From Bacteroidales bacterium (lineage in GTDB: Bacteria; Bacteroidota; Bacteroidia; Bacteroidales; UBA932), in NCBI GenBank assembly GCA_017445015.1, contig JAFSVL010000088.1, positions 1 to 64,000 of the forward strand: 64,000 bases of DNA, in the 5' to 3' direction. Positions 8,215-16,607 of the stretch are shown piece after piece. Both the position numbers and the translations under genes were made by a program. Below the pieces are notes generated by a model. It did no database searches. It saw only the letters and a program-made list of their open reading frames with translations, and was not told the DNA's origin. Positions within the stretch are counted from its first letter, which is position 1. Each line of letters begins with the position of its first letter.

Positions 8215-8999
8215 CCTGCGAAGTCTTTGGCTTTGGTGAGTTGGTCTATGGAGACCTGCGTTCCCTTTTCGGGCGTGTAAATTACCTTGACGAAGGCGGA
8301 ATCCTTGAGGAAGTCAATATGGCCGATCTCGATGTCTTCCACGATGATTCCCGTCCGTTTTTGGAGGTCCTCGATCATCTCGCTCCGTTTTTCCGGAACG
8401 ATAAGGTCGATGCGGTCATAAAGGATGAGTTTTGTGGAGGTATGCCGTACGAACCGTCCGCTTTCCAATATCAAGATGAGCAGTACGACGAGGAAATTGG
8501 AAAGTGCCAGTATCCCGACATTGCCTGCTGACAGTTCATAATGCGGATTGTTGCCAACGGCATCCACGAGGTTGTACAGGGGGGCCAGTCCGTTCACGGC
8601 AGCGAGGGCGATGATGACGAACAGGTAGGTCATTTCCCTGATGGGAACCGTTTCCGTGCGGTAGCGTATTACTCCGAAGATGGCAAAAAGGCCGAGCGTC
8701 AGCCCCACTCCTACTTCGGCGTTGCCCATCATGAAGAGCAGCATCAGCATCGCCGTCGAGAATATCATGAAGGTGAAGAAATAATCGCGCCTGCGGCTCT
8801 TGGGATAATAGAAAAACCGCACGATAATCCAGCACACCAGAAGGTTGAGGCAGAAGCGGACCGCCAGTTCGATGAGGCTTTGCGATGTAGTCATCTGGCC
8901 GTCCAGGATAGTCTGTACGGGCAGAACGCTCTCATCTGCAATTTCATAGTCGCCCAGCTCCGACGCGGCCTGCTGGGCAAAAAGCAAGTTCTTAAGCAT
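8211..8999 (-). CDS. DUF4956 inner-membrane protein
   Basis: 262 residues. About four hydrophobic segments (around 45-65, 75-95, 97-115, 125-185) include the family's hallmark stretch GLTLGLFAIFGVIRYRTE followed by IPIREMTYLF-like sequence, then a soluble C-terminal domain (RTGIIVEDIEIGHIDFLKDSAFVKVIY). DUF4956 proteins are repeatedly found next to VTC-domain polyphosphate polymerase genes and here the two overlap by 8 nt in the order VTC, DUF4956. Function is unknown; a membrane partner or channel for the polymerase is a reasonable inference. No signal peptide: the first segment is preceded by a 40-residue cytoplasmic or periplasmic region. Confidence 0.9.
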   Translation of the reverse strand: MLKNLLFAQQAASELGDYEIADESVLPVQTILDGQMTTSQSLIELAVRFCLNLLVCWIIVRFFYYPKSRRRDYFFTFMIFSTAMLMLLFMMGNAEVGVGLTLGLFAIFGVIRYRTETVPIREMTYLFVIIALAAVNGLAPLYNLVDAVGNNPHYELSAGNVGILALSNFLVVLLILILESGRFVRHTSTKLILYDRIDLIVPEKRSEMIEDLQKRTGIIVEDIEIGHIDFLKDSAFVKVIYTPEKGTQVSIDQLTKAKDFAG

Positions 9000-9777
9000 A
9001 ACTGTATAATTTTTTCGATATTGTCTTTTCTATCAGCCTGATACGCATCTTAAAACGGTGGCTGCGCGCAAGCGGGTCCGTCATGGTCGTTCCTATGCAG
9101 TATTTGCTTACCCGTACCGGTTTTACCCGGTGCCTGAGCAGGATCTCTTTCATGGTGCTGGCTGCCCTGCCGTCCTGCTTGAGCTCGATAATGACGGCAT
9201 CGGCGAGTCCGGTCCTGTTTCCGTTGCGCAGGTTTACGAAATTCAACGCGGTATCTATCGTGAGCCTTTCCGTCCTGGAGGGATTGACCAGCGTGATTCG
9301 TCTGAATATTGTTTCTAACGTGGGGCTTATCTCGTCTGCCCGGAATGCCGATTTCTCCGCCAGATATCCGCAAGCTTCCGCGCTTGTGCTGAAATCACGG
9401 AACAGGTCCGCAGGGATTTCAATGCGTTTTTTCTTGGTGCGCCCCTTGTTGTTCTTGCGCTTGATTTCAAGGAAGGTAAGTCCTGAAGAAACATACTGCC
9501 TCGTGCGGACTTTCTGCCTTACGGTCTTCCCCCTCTGGTGGTCGGTGAACATTTTCAACTGCGGAGTGTCGTAATAGATGGAGTCGTAGGGTACGATCTT
9601 GAGGCCGTCGACGAAAGCGGCGCGGTAGCCCGCATCCGCAGCGTCCGAAAGTATCCCGGCGAGGGTATCTTCGTCGGTAAGATACTTGGAATCAATGCGG
9701 TTCATCAGTTTTATGGCGTCCATTTCCGCAAGGGTAATCGGCGCCAGGGCATCAAGCTTTTTCTCAAATTCAGGCAT
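8992..9777 (-). CDS. VTC-domain (polyphosphate polymerase type) protein
   Basis: 261 residues, a complete VTC catalytic tunnel domain without SPX or membrane parts. Signature elements: MNRIDSKYLT (tunnel lysine), YDSIYYDT, HQRGKTVRQKVRTRQY (basic strand binding phosphates), TFLEIKRKNNKGRTKKKR (EIK motif) and VIIELKQDG (C-terminal metal-binding Glu). In yeast Vtc4 this fold polymerises inorganic polyphosphate from ATP; bacterial stand-alone homologues are largely uncharacterised. All basic and acidic motif positions look intact, so it is probably active on nucleotides or polyphosphate. Overlaps both neighbours by 8 nt, so co-translated with DUF4956. Confidence 0.9.
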   Translation of the reverse strand: MPEFEKKLDALAPITLAEMDAIKLMNRIDSKYLTDEDTLAGILSDAADAGYRAAFVDGLKIVPYDSIYYDTPQLKMFTDHQRGKTVRQKVRTRQYVSSGLTFLEIKRKNNKGRTKKKRIEIPADLFRDFSTSAEACGYLAEKSAFRADEISPTLETIFRRITLVNPSRTERLTIDTALNFVNLRNGNRTGLADAVIIELKQDGRAASTMKEILLRHRVKPVRVSKYCIGTTMTDPLARSHRFKMRIRLIEKTISKKLYSYA

Positions 9778-10180
9778 CTCCCGCTATATATTCAAAATTC
9801 TTTATGGTGATAAGCCTTCCTTTGGCATCGTACGTGTATTGAACCTTCTTTTTTCCGTATTCATTGAATTCAAACTTCTTGAAATTCACAAGATGGTTTA
9901 AATTGTCATACAGGATTTCCCGGCTCACGCGGCCGTCAGGTCCATATTCGAAGCGCTTGCGCCATTTCTGTGCGTTTCCGCGGTATTCGATTTCCTCTAT
10001 TTTTTTCCCTGCCGAGTTATACGTGGTGACATGGTCCAGCACACGGGCTTTGGTGCGGGTGTCGGTATTCCACTCCTTGACGATGAGGTTGCGCTTGTCA
10101 AGGATTTTGCCTTCCTGGCTCTGTGCCGTGGCAAAAAGTGATGAAAGCAGCAGCGCTGCAATGATTCGGATGTGTTTCAT
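9770..10180 (-). CDS. Small secreted YD-repeat-like protein
   Basis: 136 residues with a signal peptide (IIAALLLSSLFATAQSQ). The mature part contains short strand repeats of the form Y-N-x-x-G-K-K-I-E-E-I-E-Y, Y-G-P-D-G-R-V-S-R-E-I-L-Y and Y-D-A-K-G-R-L, which resemble the YD/RHS-type hairpin repeats or MORN-like motifs found in many secreted Bacteroidota proteins. No catalytic motif seen. It lies 12 nt after the stop of the paralogue A lipoprotein and overlaps the VTC gene by 8 nt. Likely a periplasmic or surface accessory of the operon; function unknown. Confidence 0.75.
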   Translation of the reverse strand: MKHIRIIAALLLSSLFATAQSQEGKILDKRNLIVKEWNTDTRTKARVLDHVTTYNSAGKKIEEIEYRGNAQKWRKRFEYGPDGRVSREILYDNLNHLVNFKKFEFNEYGKKKVQYTYDAKGRLITIKNFEYIAGDA

Positions 10181-10192
10181 GGTCTGTGATTT

Positions 10193-12712
10193 CTAAAAGG
10201 GTCTGTGTCCGCCGCCTCCCGGATTGAATCCGCCTCCTCCGGCCGAATAGGAACTGAGTGTCAGGCTGCTTCCTCCGGACACCGTCCCGGGGGCGGTAAT
10301 CATGCCGCTGCAATAGGATGTGCCGCCGGTTACGCTGACGCCGCTCATCGCTTTTGAAAGCGAGGGCGCGGAAACCACGAGGCTGGAAGCTACGGTCTGC
10401 GGGGTCTTGAATATTACAATCGGAGTACTTCCGTTGTACAGCGCATAGGTTTTGTTGGCGCTCGAAGTGATGGAATAACAGTTTTGCGAAAGACTGGCAC
10501 CGTTTTCCAGCCCTCCGATGGCAATGACCGTCGCGCCGCTGTTGATGTACAGGCATTTGCCGCCCTCGGTATTGGCATCGAGCGCCACTTCGGGGTTCCC
10601 TTTCGTGGTAACGGCATAAACGACCCCTCCGTTCAGTTTCATGTCCCCGTTGGCGTCCAGGCAGTCGTTCTGGGAGGAATTGCCATAGACATATCCCCCT
10701 GAAATAACCATGTCCCCCTGGGAGTTGATGGCATCATCACCGGTAGAATAAGAATATACCTCGCCGCCGGTAATGGTGAGGGCGCCCTTGCATTCTATGC
10801 CTTCGCTCCTGCACTCGCTCACCGTAACGGAGCCGCCGGATATCTTCAGGTTGCCCGCCGCTGCCTTTACCGTATTGCCGCTTTTGACGACCCAGCCTAT
10901 TTTTATGCCCTTGCAGGAAACGCCGTTGGTCTCCGTCCCGCTTGTCTTTATATTGATCGTGCCCCCGCTGATATAGCTGTCGGGCAGGGTGTGTGTCTTG
11001 TCGCTGGAACTGTAATATGATCCGGCCCGGATTCCCTTGCCTCCCTTTCCTGTATTGGTTATCGAAAGGCTTCCGCCTGTCATTTCAAAGCAGTAGTCGG
11101 CCTTGACTCCGGCGGAGCCCTTGTATTCGGGCTCGTCTGCGTCACTGTCGTATGCCGTTCCTCCCGTGACGGTAATTACGGATGTCCCGCCGGTGATGCG
11201 GACCAGGCTGTCGGACACGAAGCCCTTCTTCATGTTCGCGGCGACGGAGGCCGTGATATTGCCGTTGTCTATCTGCAGATAGTCATTGCCTTTCAGGGCG
11301 TGTCCGGCCGTGGATTTTGCCGTGATGCTGACGGCAGGACTGGACATGAAGCGCAGATAGTCGTCGCTCTCGATTCCGGTCTTGCCGTTTACCGTGACGT
11401 TCAGGCTGCCGTTGCCGCTGAAGATTAACTGACCTTCGCTGAAGAAGCAGGCTTTCATCTGTTCCGACGCGTCGTAGGCGCTCTGGTCGGGATAATCGCC
11501 GGACGAGTTCACTTTGCAGTCTTCCAGATAGTTGCTGCCGTTGACTACGACGAATGTGCGCTTCTTGTTCTGGTTGTTGATGGCAGCGCCCCCGCCGTTG
11601 GTTATGTTTACTCCGTTGAGCACTATGGCCTGTTTGCGCGTCCCTTCAAGACGCAGGAATCCGTCGGTCGTGGTGCCGCTGAGACTGTAGATGACCTTGT
11701 CGGTGCCTGAGTTTACGATGGTCACGTCATTCCCGCTGACGGTAGCCACGATATCGGAGGTGGTGCCGCTTACCGTCGCGCTGCCGGACGTTGAAAACTC
11801 AACCAGCACCGTGCGGTCGAATTCCGTGTTGGACACGATGTCCTCATCGTCCCCGCTATCGTCACTGGAAATGATTCCGCCGCTGGTATCGCCGCTTGTT
11901 CCGCTCTGGCTTACCGTGAGTTTTGTGGAAAGATCTCCGGATGAAATGGTCCATACCGCGGTACGCGAGCTGCCATCATTGGCAAGTACGGTCAGGGTGA
12001 CCTCGTCGTCTTCGCCGCTGCCCTCAGTGCTGGAGAGCGTCACCCAGTCTTCGCCGCCGCTGCTCTCCGACGTGAGCTTTGCCTCCCAGGAATTGGCTGA
12101 AGTTATGGTGAGGCTGCCGCTGCCGCCCTCCGTACCGAAACTGAAGGAGGTCGCCGAAAGTTCCAGTTCGTCCTCTCCGTCATAGAAAGGGAGGGAGACG
12201 GAGTTCCCGCTCCCCAGCGTTATCGTTACACTCGAATTTTCTGTATCCATTGCGGTGAATACCGGAGTGGTTTCGCCCTCGGAGAAGGAGTAGAGTTCAT
12301 GCCATGCATCATTGTACCATGCAAACCACTTGTCGTCCTCCGCCTTGAATTTGAGGACGTCTTCATCCGAAAACATTGCGGAGATTTCGTTTCCGTCGAT
12401 GGTCCAGCACTTGCCGTTGAATCCCACGACAGGATTCGAGTAGTCGAAACTATATGAATTGCGGACCACTACCGCCGCAGATGCGCCGGATGTAAAGGTA
12501 ATTGTACCGTTTCCGTCGATGGAATAGATGCTCCCGCCGTTTTCGAATTCGTTGAGCACGGTCCGCAGTACGGAGATGTCGCCGTTGAAAACCGAGCAGC
12601 TGAACGTATCTCCCTCCGTGACTTCGTCAGATATTGTAATCTTTTCCGGAGTGCAGCAGGAAAAACAGGCCAGGCCTGCAATGATTGACAATGCTTTCCC
12701 TTTTAGTCTCAT
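10193..12712 (-). CDS. Surface lipoprotein: BACON plus Cthe_2159-type beta-helix domain (paralogue A), first gene of the operon
   Basis: 839 residues from ATG 12710-12712, chosen because a lipoprotein signal begins there (MRLKGKALSIIAGLACFSCC, lipid Cys near residue 19); an upstream in-frame ATG (12775) adds unlike-signal residues. Residues about 20-190 are an unrecognised domain containing WFAWYNDAWHELY. A BACON domain follows (LELSATSFSFGTEGGSG ... SANSWEAKL ... WVTLSSTEG ... SQSG), which often binds carbohydrate or mucin. From about 315 it is homologous to the B paralogue: EFDRTVLVEFSTSG, QAIVLNGVNITNGGGAAINN, KKRTFVVVNGSN, KACFFSEGQLIFSGNGSL, then beta-helix turns (TGDDAINSQGDM, SQNDCLDANGDMKLNGG, EVALDANTEGGKCLYI). 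It ends in a Gly/Pro-rich GGGGFNPGGGGHRPF tail. Confidence 0.87.
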   Translation of the reverse strand: MRLKGKALSIIAGLACFSCCTPEKITISDEVTEGDTFSCSVFNGDISVLRTVLNEFENGGSIYSIDGNGTITFTSGASAAVVVRNSYSFDYSNPVVGFNGKCWTIDGNEISAMFSDEDVLKFKAEDDKWFAWYNDAWHELYSFSEGETTPVFTAMDTENSSVTITLGSGNSVSLPFYDGEDELELSATSFSFGTEGGSGSLTITSANSWEAKLTSESSGGEDWVTLSSTEGSGEDDEVTLTVLANDGSSRTAVWTISSGDLSTKLTVSQSGTSGDTSGGIISSDDSGDDEDIVSNTEFDRTVLVEFSTSGSATVSGTTSDIVATVSGNDVTIVNSGTDKVIYSLSGTTTDGFLRLEGTRKQAIVLNGVNITNGGGAAINNQNKKRTFVVVNGSNYLEDCKVNSSGDYPDQSAYDASEQMKACFFSEGQLIFSGNGSLNVTVNGKTGIESDDYLRFMSSPAVSITAKSTAGHALKGNDYLQIDNGNITASVAANMKKGFVSDSLVRITGGTSVITVTGGTAYDSDADEPEYKGSAGVKADYCFEMTGGSLSITNTGKGGKGIRAGSYYSSSDKTHTLPDSYISGGTINIKTSGTETNGVSCKGIKIGWVVKSGNTVKAAAGNLKISGGSVTVSECRSEGIECKGALTITGGEVYSYSTGDDAINSQGDMVISGGYVYGNSSQNDCLDANGDMKLNGGVVYAVTTKGNPEVALDANTEGGKCLYINSGATVIAIGGLENGASLSQNCYSITSSANKTYALYNGSTPIVIFKTPQTVASSLVVSAPSLSKAMSGVSVTGGTSYCSGMITAPGTVSGGSSLTLSSYSAGGGGFNPGGGGHRPF

Positions 12713-12788
12713 ATCCTTGATTTTTAATTGATAACAACAATAGTAGCCCCGTTCCGCGAGGATGTTGGACATCACACCAAACGAACAA

Positions 12789-12820
12789 GAAACATAGGGT
12801 GAAGATAACCAATTATCAAA
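12789..12820 (-). promoter_or_regulatory. Promoter of the VTC/Cthe_2159 operon
   Basis: On the minus strand a -33 TTTG (12817-12820), a 20-nt spacer and -7 TATGTTTC (12789-12796, one mismatch to TAnnTTTG) precede the first gene by about 75 nt. It is the only such pair in the gap before the lipoprotein gene. Confidence 0.5.
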
Positions 12821-12846
12821 CCAAAACCGTGAGGGAGCGGCGGGTA

Positions 12847-12878
12847 TTCAGCGAACGCCGCCATTTCTTCAGCGAACG
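12847..12878. promoter_or_regulatory. Two direct repeats TTCAGCGAACG with 21-bp period upstream of the operon promoter
   Basis: Identical 11-mers at 12847-12857 and 12868-12878, i.e. two helical turns apart, lying about 65-95 bp upstream of the predicted start of the minus-strand operon. The spacing and place suit a dimeric activator such as a LytTR response regulator, whose sites are 9-bp direct repeats with the same period. Part of the same stretch can also fold (GGCGG with CCGCC), so a glnN 3' hairpin is the alternative. Confidence 0.4.
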
Positions 12879-12916
12879 GCGCGTCTTTGGATACGGGATG
12901 TGTGCAGATGCGAAGT

Positions 12917-15103
12917 CTAGTTGATGAACAGGATTTCGCGGTACTTGGGCAGCGGCCAGAGGTCGTTGTCGGTGATTTCCTCCAGGCGGTCGATGGACTT
13001 GCGGATGGCTGTCAGCGATTCCGCGATGTCGTGATACGAAAGGGCCCTTTCGTAATCATCCTCAATCTTATTGGCTTTCTTGCGGGCCTCCACCATGGCT
13101 TCCACCTTGACGGTAATATCGGAAACCAGCGTGGAAATCCTTTTGACAAGGCCGGTCTGCGTAGCGGAAAGGCTCTCCCAGTTTTCCGGGAAAGTATTCC
13201 GGAGCAGGTCGATGTTCTTCAGCAGCCGGGTCTGGTATTCCAGGGCGGCCGGGAGGATATGGTTGGTCGCCATCCTGCCCATGACCCGGGCCTCGATCTG
13301 TACCTTTTTGATATACGTTTCCCATCGGACCTCGTTGCGGGCTTCCAGCTCTTTCCGGCTGAAAACCCCGAGGCGGGTAAACATATCGGCGGCCTTTTGC
13401 TCCGTGAATGCCTTGAACATCCGGGGGACGTTGGTTTCCGTATCGAGCCCGCGGCGTCCGGCTTCCTTCCGCCAGGCTTCGGAATAGCCGTTCCCCTCAA
13501 AACAGACCACGTCGAGGATGGATGCGATGATGGGCTTCAGCGTATCCATAATGGCGATATTGCGCGCTTTGCCCGCTGCCATTTCCCGGTCCACCGCCGC
13601 CTTGAAGTCCAGCAGCTGGTCCGCCGTCGCCGCGCAGAGCGTAGTGAGCGCGCCAGCGCAGTTGGCGCTGGCGCCCACGGCGCGGAATTCGAAGCGGTTG
13701 CCGGTAAAGGCGAAGGGAGACGTACGGTTGCGGTCCGTATTGTCGATGAACAGTTCCGGGATTTCCACCAGACCGAGGGAATGCCCCTTCTTTCCGGCGA
13801 TGACGATCGGCGTATCGGAGGGCACGGTGAGCAGTTTGTGCAGCACGTCGGTCATGGTCTTGCCGAGGAACGCCGAGATGATGGCGGGCGGCGCTTCATT
13901 GGCCCCCAGCCGGTGGGCGTTGGTGGCGGAAGCGATGCTCGCCTTCAGTACGGAATTGTATTTCTGCACCGCGGCCAGGACGTTGACGAAGAAGGCGACG
14001 AAGCGCAGGTTGCTGTCGGGGTCTTTCCCCGGGGCCAGCAGCATCGTCCCAGTATCGGTTCCGATGGACCAGTTGTTGTGCTTGCCGCTTCCGTTGATGC
14101 TTTCAAAGGGCTTTTCGTGGAAGAGCACCACAAATCCGTGCTGGCGGGCGATGCTGTTCATCACGTTCATCATAATCTGGTTCTGGTCGTTGGCCAGGTT
14201 GGCCTCGCCGTAAATCGGCGCCAGTTCGAACTGGTTGGGCGCCACTTCGTTATGCCGGGTCTTGAGCGGGATGCCCAGTTTGTAGCCGGCGATCTCGATG
14301 TCGCGCATGAATGCGGCCACGCGGGAGGGAATCGCCCCGAAATAATGGTCGTCCAGCTGCTGGTTCTTCGAGGAGGCGTGTCCCATCAGCGTCCTGCCGG
14401 TGAGCATCAGGTCCTGCCGTGCGGCGTAGAGGTCCTCATCGACCAGGAAGTACTCCTGCTCCCAGCCCAGGTAGGAATAGACCCGCTTTACATTTTCGTC
14501 GAAGAGCCGGCAGAGCGGGACAGCCGCGTCGCTGAGCGCCTTGATAGCCTTCTTGAGCGGGGTTTTATAGTCGAGCGCCTCGCCGGTATAGGCGATGAAT
14601 ACCGTCGGGATGCACAGGGTGTCGTGCTGGATGAACACCGGGGAGGTAGGGTCCCAGGCCGTATAGCCGCGGGCTTCGAACGTGGCGCGGATGCCCCCGT
14701 TGGGGAACGAGGACGCGTCCGGCTCCTGCTGGACGAGGGAACGGCCGTCAAAACTCTCGATCATTCCGCCCTGTCCGTCGTATTCCATCAGGGAGTCGTG
14801 TTTTTCCGCCGTCCCTTCCGTCAGCGGCTGGAACCAGTGGGTGATATGGGTGACCCCGTGCTCCATCGCCCAGGTCTTCATGCCTTCGGCGACCTTGTCG
14901 GCCGTCGGACGGTCCAGCGGTGCTCCGTTGTCCACGCAATCGATGATTTTGCGGAAGGTTTCTGCGTCCAGATACCGGCGCATCTTGTCCCGGGTGAACA
15001 CCAGTTCCCCGAAGAAATCTGAAATCTTTCCGGAGGGCAGGTCCACCGGGACGGCCTTTTTCTTAAAGGCATCCTGGACAACGTCAAATCTCAACTTGCT
15101 CAT
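12917..15103 (-). CDS. glnN: Glutamine synthetase type III (GlnN)
   Basis: 728 residues, typical of the large class III enzymes that make glutamine from glutamate, ammonia and ATP in Bacteroidota and cyanobacteria. Recognisable pieces: GVTHITHWFQPLTEGTAEKHD, FDGRSLVQQEPDASSFPNGG, the AWDPTSPVFI strand, GWEQEYFLVD (metal Glu), HASSKNQQLDDHYFGAIP, RHNEVAPNQFELAPIYGEAN (metal and substrate), GSGKHNNWSIGTDTG and NRTSPFAFTGNRFEFRAVGAS. It is the last gene of a three-gene unit, 5 nt after pheS. Pairing of ammonia assimilation with pheS is not a functional pathway; shared promoter only. Confidence 0.97.
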   Translation of the reverse strand: MSKLRFDVVQDAFKKKAVPVDLPSGKISDFFGELVFTRDKMRRYLDAETFRKIIDCVDNGAPLDRPTADKVAEGMKTWAMEHGVTHITHWFQPLTEGTAEKHDSLMEYDGQGGMIESFDGRSLVQQEPDASSFPNGGIRATFEARGYTAWDPTSPVFIQHDTLCIPTVFIAYTGEALDYKTPLKKAIKALSDAAVPLCRLFDENVKRVYSYLGWEQEYFLVDEDLYAARQDLMLTGRTLMGHASSKNQQLDDHYFGAIPSRVAAFMRDIEIAGYKLGIPLKTRHNEVAPNQFELAPIYGEANLANDQNQIMMNVMNSIARQHGFVVLFHEKPFESINGSGKHNNWSIGTDTGTMLLAPGKDPDSNLRFVAFFVNVLAAVQKYNSVLKASIASATNAHRLGANEAPPAIISAFLGKTMTDVLHKLLTVPSDTPIVIAGKKGHSLGLVEIPELFIDNTDRNRTSPFAFTGNRFEFRAVGASANCAGALTTLCAATADQLLDFKAAVDREMAAGKARNIAIMDTLKPIIASILDVVCFEGNGYSEAWRKEAGRRGLDTETNVPRMFKAFTEQKAADMFTRLGVFSRKELEARNEVRWETYIKKVQIEARVMGRMATNHILPAALEYQTRLLKNIDLLRNTFPENWESLSATQTGLVKRISTLVSDITVKVEAMVEARKKANKIEDDYERALSYHDIAESLTAIRKSIDRLEEITDNDLWPLPKYREILFIN

Positions 15104-15108
15104 ATAAC

Positions 15109-16146
15109 TTAAACTTCCGGTGCGGAAGCGAACTCCGAAAGGAAACGCAGGTCATTCTCAAAATAATGGCGCAGGTCGTTCACCTGCCATTTCAGCATCG
15201 CGATACGCTCGATACCCATACCGAAGGCGAATCCGCTGTATTTTTTACTGTCGATTCCGCTGGCCTCCAGCACGTTGGGGTCCACCATGCCGCAGCCCAG
15301 GATTTCCAGCCAGCCCGTTCCCTTGCAGATGTTGCAACCCTTGCCGTGGCAGATGTTGCAGCTGACGTCCACTTCGGCGGACGGCTCGGTAAAGGGGAAA
15401 TAGGACGGCCGCATACGGATTTGCGTGTCAGGGCCGAACATTTCACGGGCGAAGAGCAGGATGGCCTGCTTGAGGTCTGCGAAGGTCACGCCTTCGTCGA
15501 TGTAGAGTCCCTCCACCTGATGGAAGATGCAATGGGCGCGTGCGCTGATGGCCTCGTTGCGGAACACGCGGCCGGGGCAGATGACGCGGATGGGGAGTTT
15601 CATCGTTTCCATCGCGCGCACTTGAACGCTGGACGTATGGGTGCGCAGCAACAGCGGATTGGGGTGTCCCGCCGATACGAAAAACGTATCCTGCATGTCG
15701 CGTGCCGGGTGGTTCGGCGGGAAGTTCAGCGCCTCGAACACGTGGTAATCGTCCTCCACCTCGGGCCCTTCGGCCACGTCGTAACCGAATTTGCGGAAGA
15801 TGGAAACGATTTCTTCGCGGACGATCGAGACCGGATGGCGCGAACCCAGGGGGAGCGGGTCTCCGGGCATCGTCAAGTCCAGCCCGGAAGTCCCTGCGCC
15901 GGGTGCGTCGGCCATCGTCTCCCTGAGCGCGGAAATTTTTTCCTGCGCCACCTGTTTGAGTTCATTGAGCGTACGGCCGAATTCGCGTTTCAGTTCGGGG
16001 GCGACGGTGCGGAACTCGTCGAAGAGTGCCGTAATCTCGCCTTTCTTTCCGAGGAAGCGCACGCGCGCCTCTTCCACTTCCTTTTCCGTCCTGCATTTCA
16101 GCGCGTCCAGTTCGGCACGCAGCCTTTCGATGTCCTGAATCTTCAT
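15109..16146 (-). CDS. pheS: Phenylalanine--tRNA ligase alpha subunit
   Basis: 345 residues from ATG 16144-16146. PheS with PheT charges tRNA-Phe; pheT is not in the window. An N-terminal coiled coil (about 1-85, e.g. LRAELDALKCRTEKEVEEARVR region) is followed by the class II catalytic core with motif 2 (VFRNEAISARAHCIFHQVEGL) and motif 3 (GFAFGMGIERIAML). The Cys-rich CNICHGKGCNICKGTGW insert near residue 270 is normal for this family in Bacteroidota. A longer in-frame upstream extension overlaps another gene and is rejected. It starts 2 nt after the upstream small secreted protein. Confidence 0.97.
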   Translation of the reverse strand: MKIQDIERLRAELDALKCRTEKEVEEARVRFLGKKGEITALFDEFRTVAPELKREFGRTLNELKQVAQEKISALRETMADAPGAGTSGLDLTMPGDPLPLGSRHPVSIVREEIVSIFRKFGYDVAEGPEVEDDYHVFEALNFPPNHPARDMQDTFFVSAGHPNPLLLRTHTSSVQVRAMETMKLPIRVICPGRVFRNEAISARAHCIFHQVEGLYIDEGVTFADLKQAILLFAREMFGPDTQIRMRPSYFPFTEPSAEVDVSCNICHGKGCNICKGTGWLEILGCGMVDPNVLEASGIDSKKYSGFAFGMGIERIAMLKWQVNDLRHYFENDLRFLSEFASAPEV

Positions 16147-16148
16147 AA

Positions 16149-16562
16149 CTACTGCTTCCTTTTCGCCGCCCGCTTGTCCCGTGCGGCCTTGTCCCGTTTG
16201 GCCCCGTTTTTCAGATATTTCTCCCACTGGCTGTCGTTGAGCACCTTTCGGAAAGCCGTGTACGTCGCTTCCATCCATTTGTCGCTTGCGACTTCCATGT
16301 AATCGGCGGAACTTACCCTGGCGGCCTGCAGCGCCATGATTTCGCTGCGCAGGGCTTCCATGTTGTGGGTGAGGATGGAATCCACATAGAACACCTGCCA
16401 GTCTTCCAGGTTCAGTTGTTCGGTATAGCGTTCCACCTGCGCTTCCAGCGCTTCGTAAAACTGTTTGTCCGCCTCTTCCCGGCTTTTGTCCTGCGCGTAA
16501 AGCGCGGAGCCGGGGAGCAGAAGCGACAGCAATGCGAAAAATATTGTAAATTTGCGGGTCAC
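16149..16562 (-). CDS. Small secreted helical protein of unknown function, GTG start
   Basis: 137 residues. The start is placed at GTG 16560-16562: a signal peptide follows immediately (TRKFTIFFALLSLLLPGSALYAQD) and an exact -7 box TATTTTTG ends 6 nt upstream. The mature region is helical and charged (EEADKQFYEALEAQVERYTEQL, WQVFYVDSILTHNMEALRSEI) and finishes with a strongly basic tail (KRDKAARDKRAAKRKQ). It resembles the many small periplasmic DUF-type proteins of Bacteroidota containing EDWQ/FYVDS motifs, but I do not recognise a named family. First gene of the unit with pheS and glnN. Confidence 0.75.
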   Translation of the reverse strand: MTRKFTIFFALLSLLLPGSALYAQDKSREEADKQFYEALEAQVERYTEQLNLEDWQVFYVDSILTHNMEALRSEIMALQAARVSSADYMEVASDKWMEATYTAFRKVLNDSQWEKYLKNGAKRDKAARDKRAAKRKQ

Positions 16563-16568
16563 AACTTG

Positions 16569-16576
16569 CAAAAATA
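16569..16576 (-). promoter_or_regulatory. -7 box of the small protein-pheS-glnN unit
   Basis: Minus-strand TATTTTTG, exact TAnnTTTG, 6 nt from a GTG start; supports that start and a leaderless message. Confidence 0.6.
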
Positions 16577-16607
16577 CGAAACTGTTTTGAAATATCGCCC
16601 CTTTAAG

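Noticed and set aside
12847-12916. glnN terminator in the direct-repeat region
   Set aside because: A GGCGG/CCGCC stem can be drawn but there is no T-run after it on the minus strand; I keep it only as an alternative to the operator idea.
12887-15022. 711-codon plus-strand frame opposite glnN
   Set aside because: Antisense shadow; glnN on the minus strand is unmistakable over its full length.
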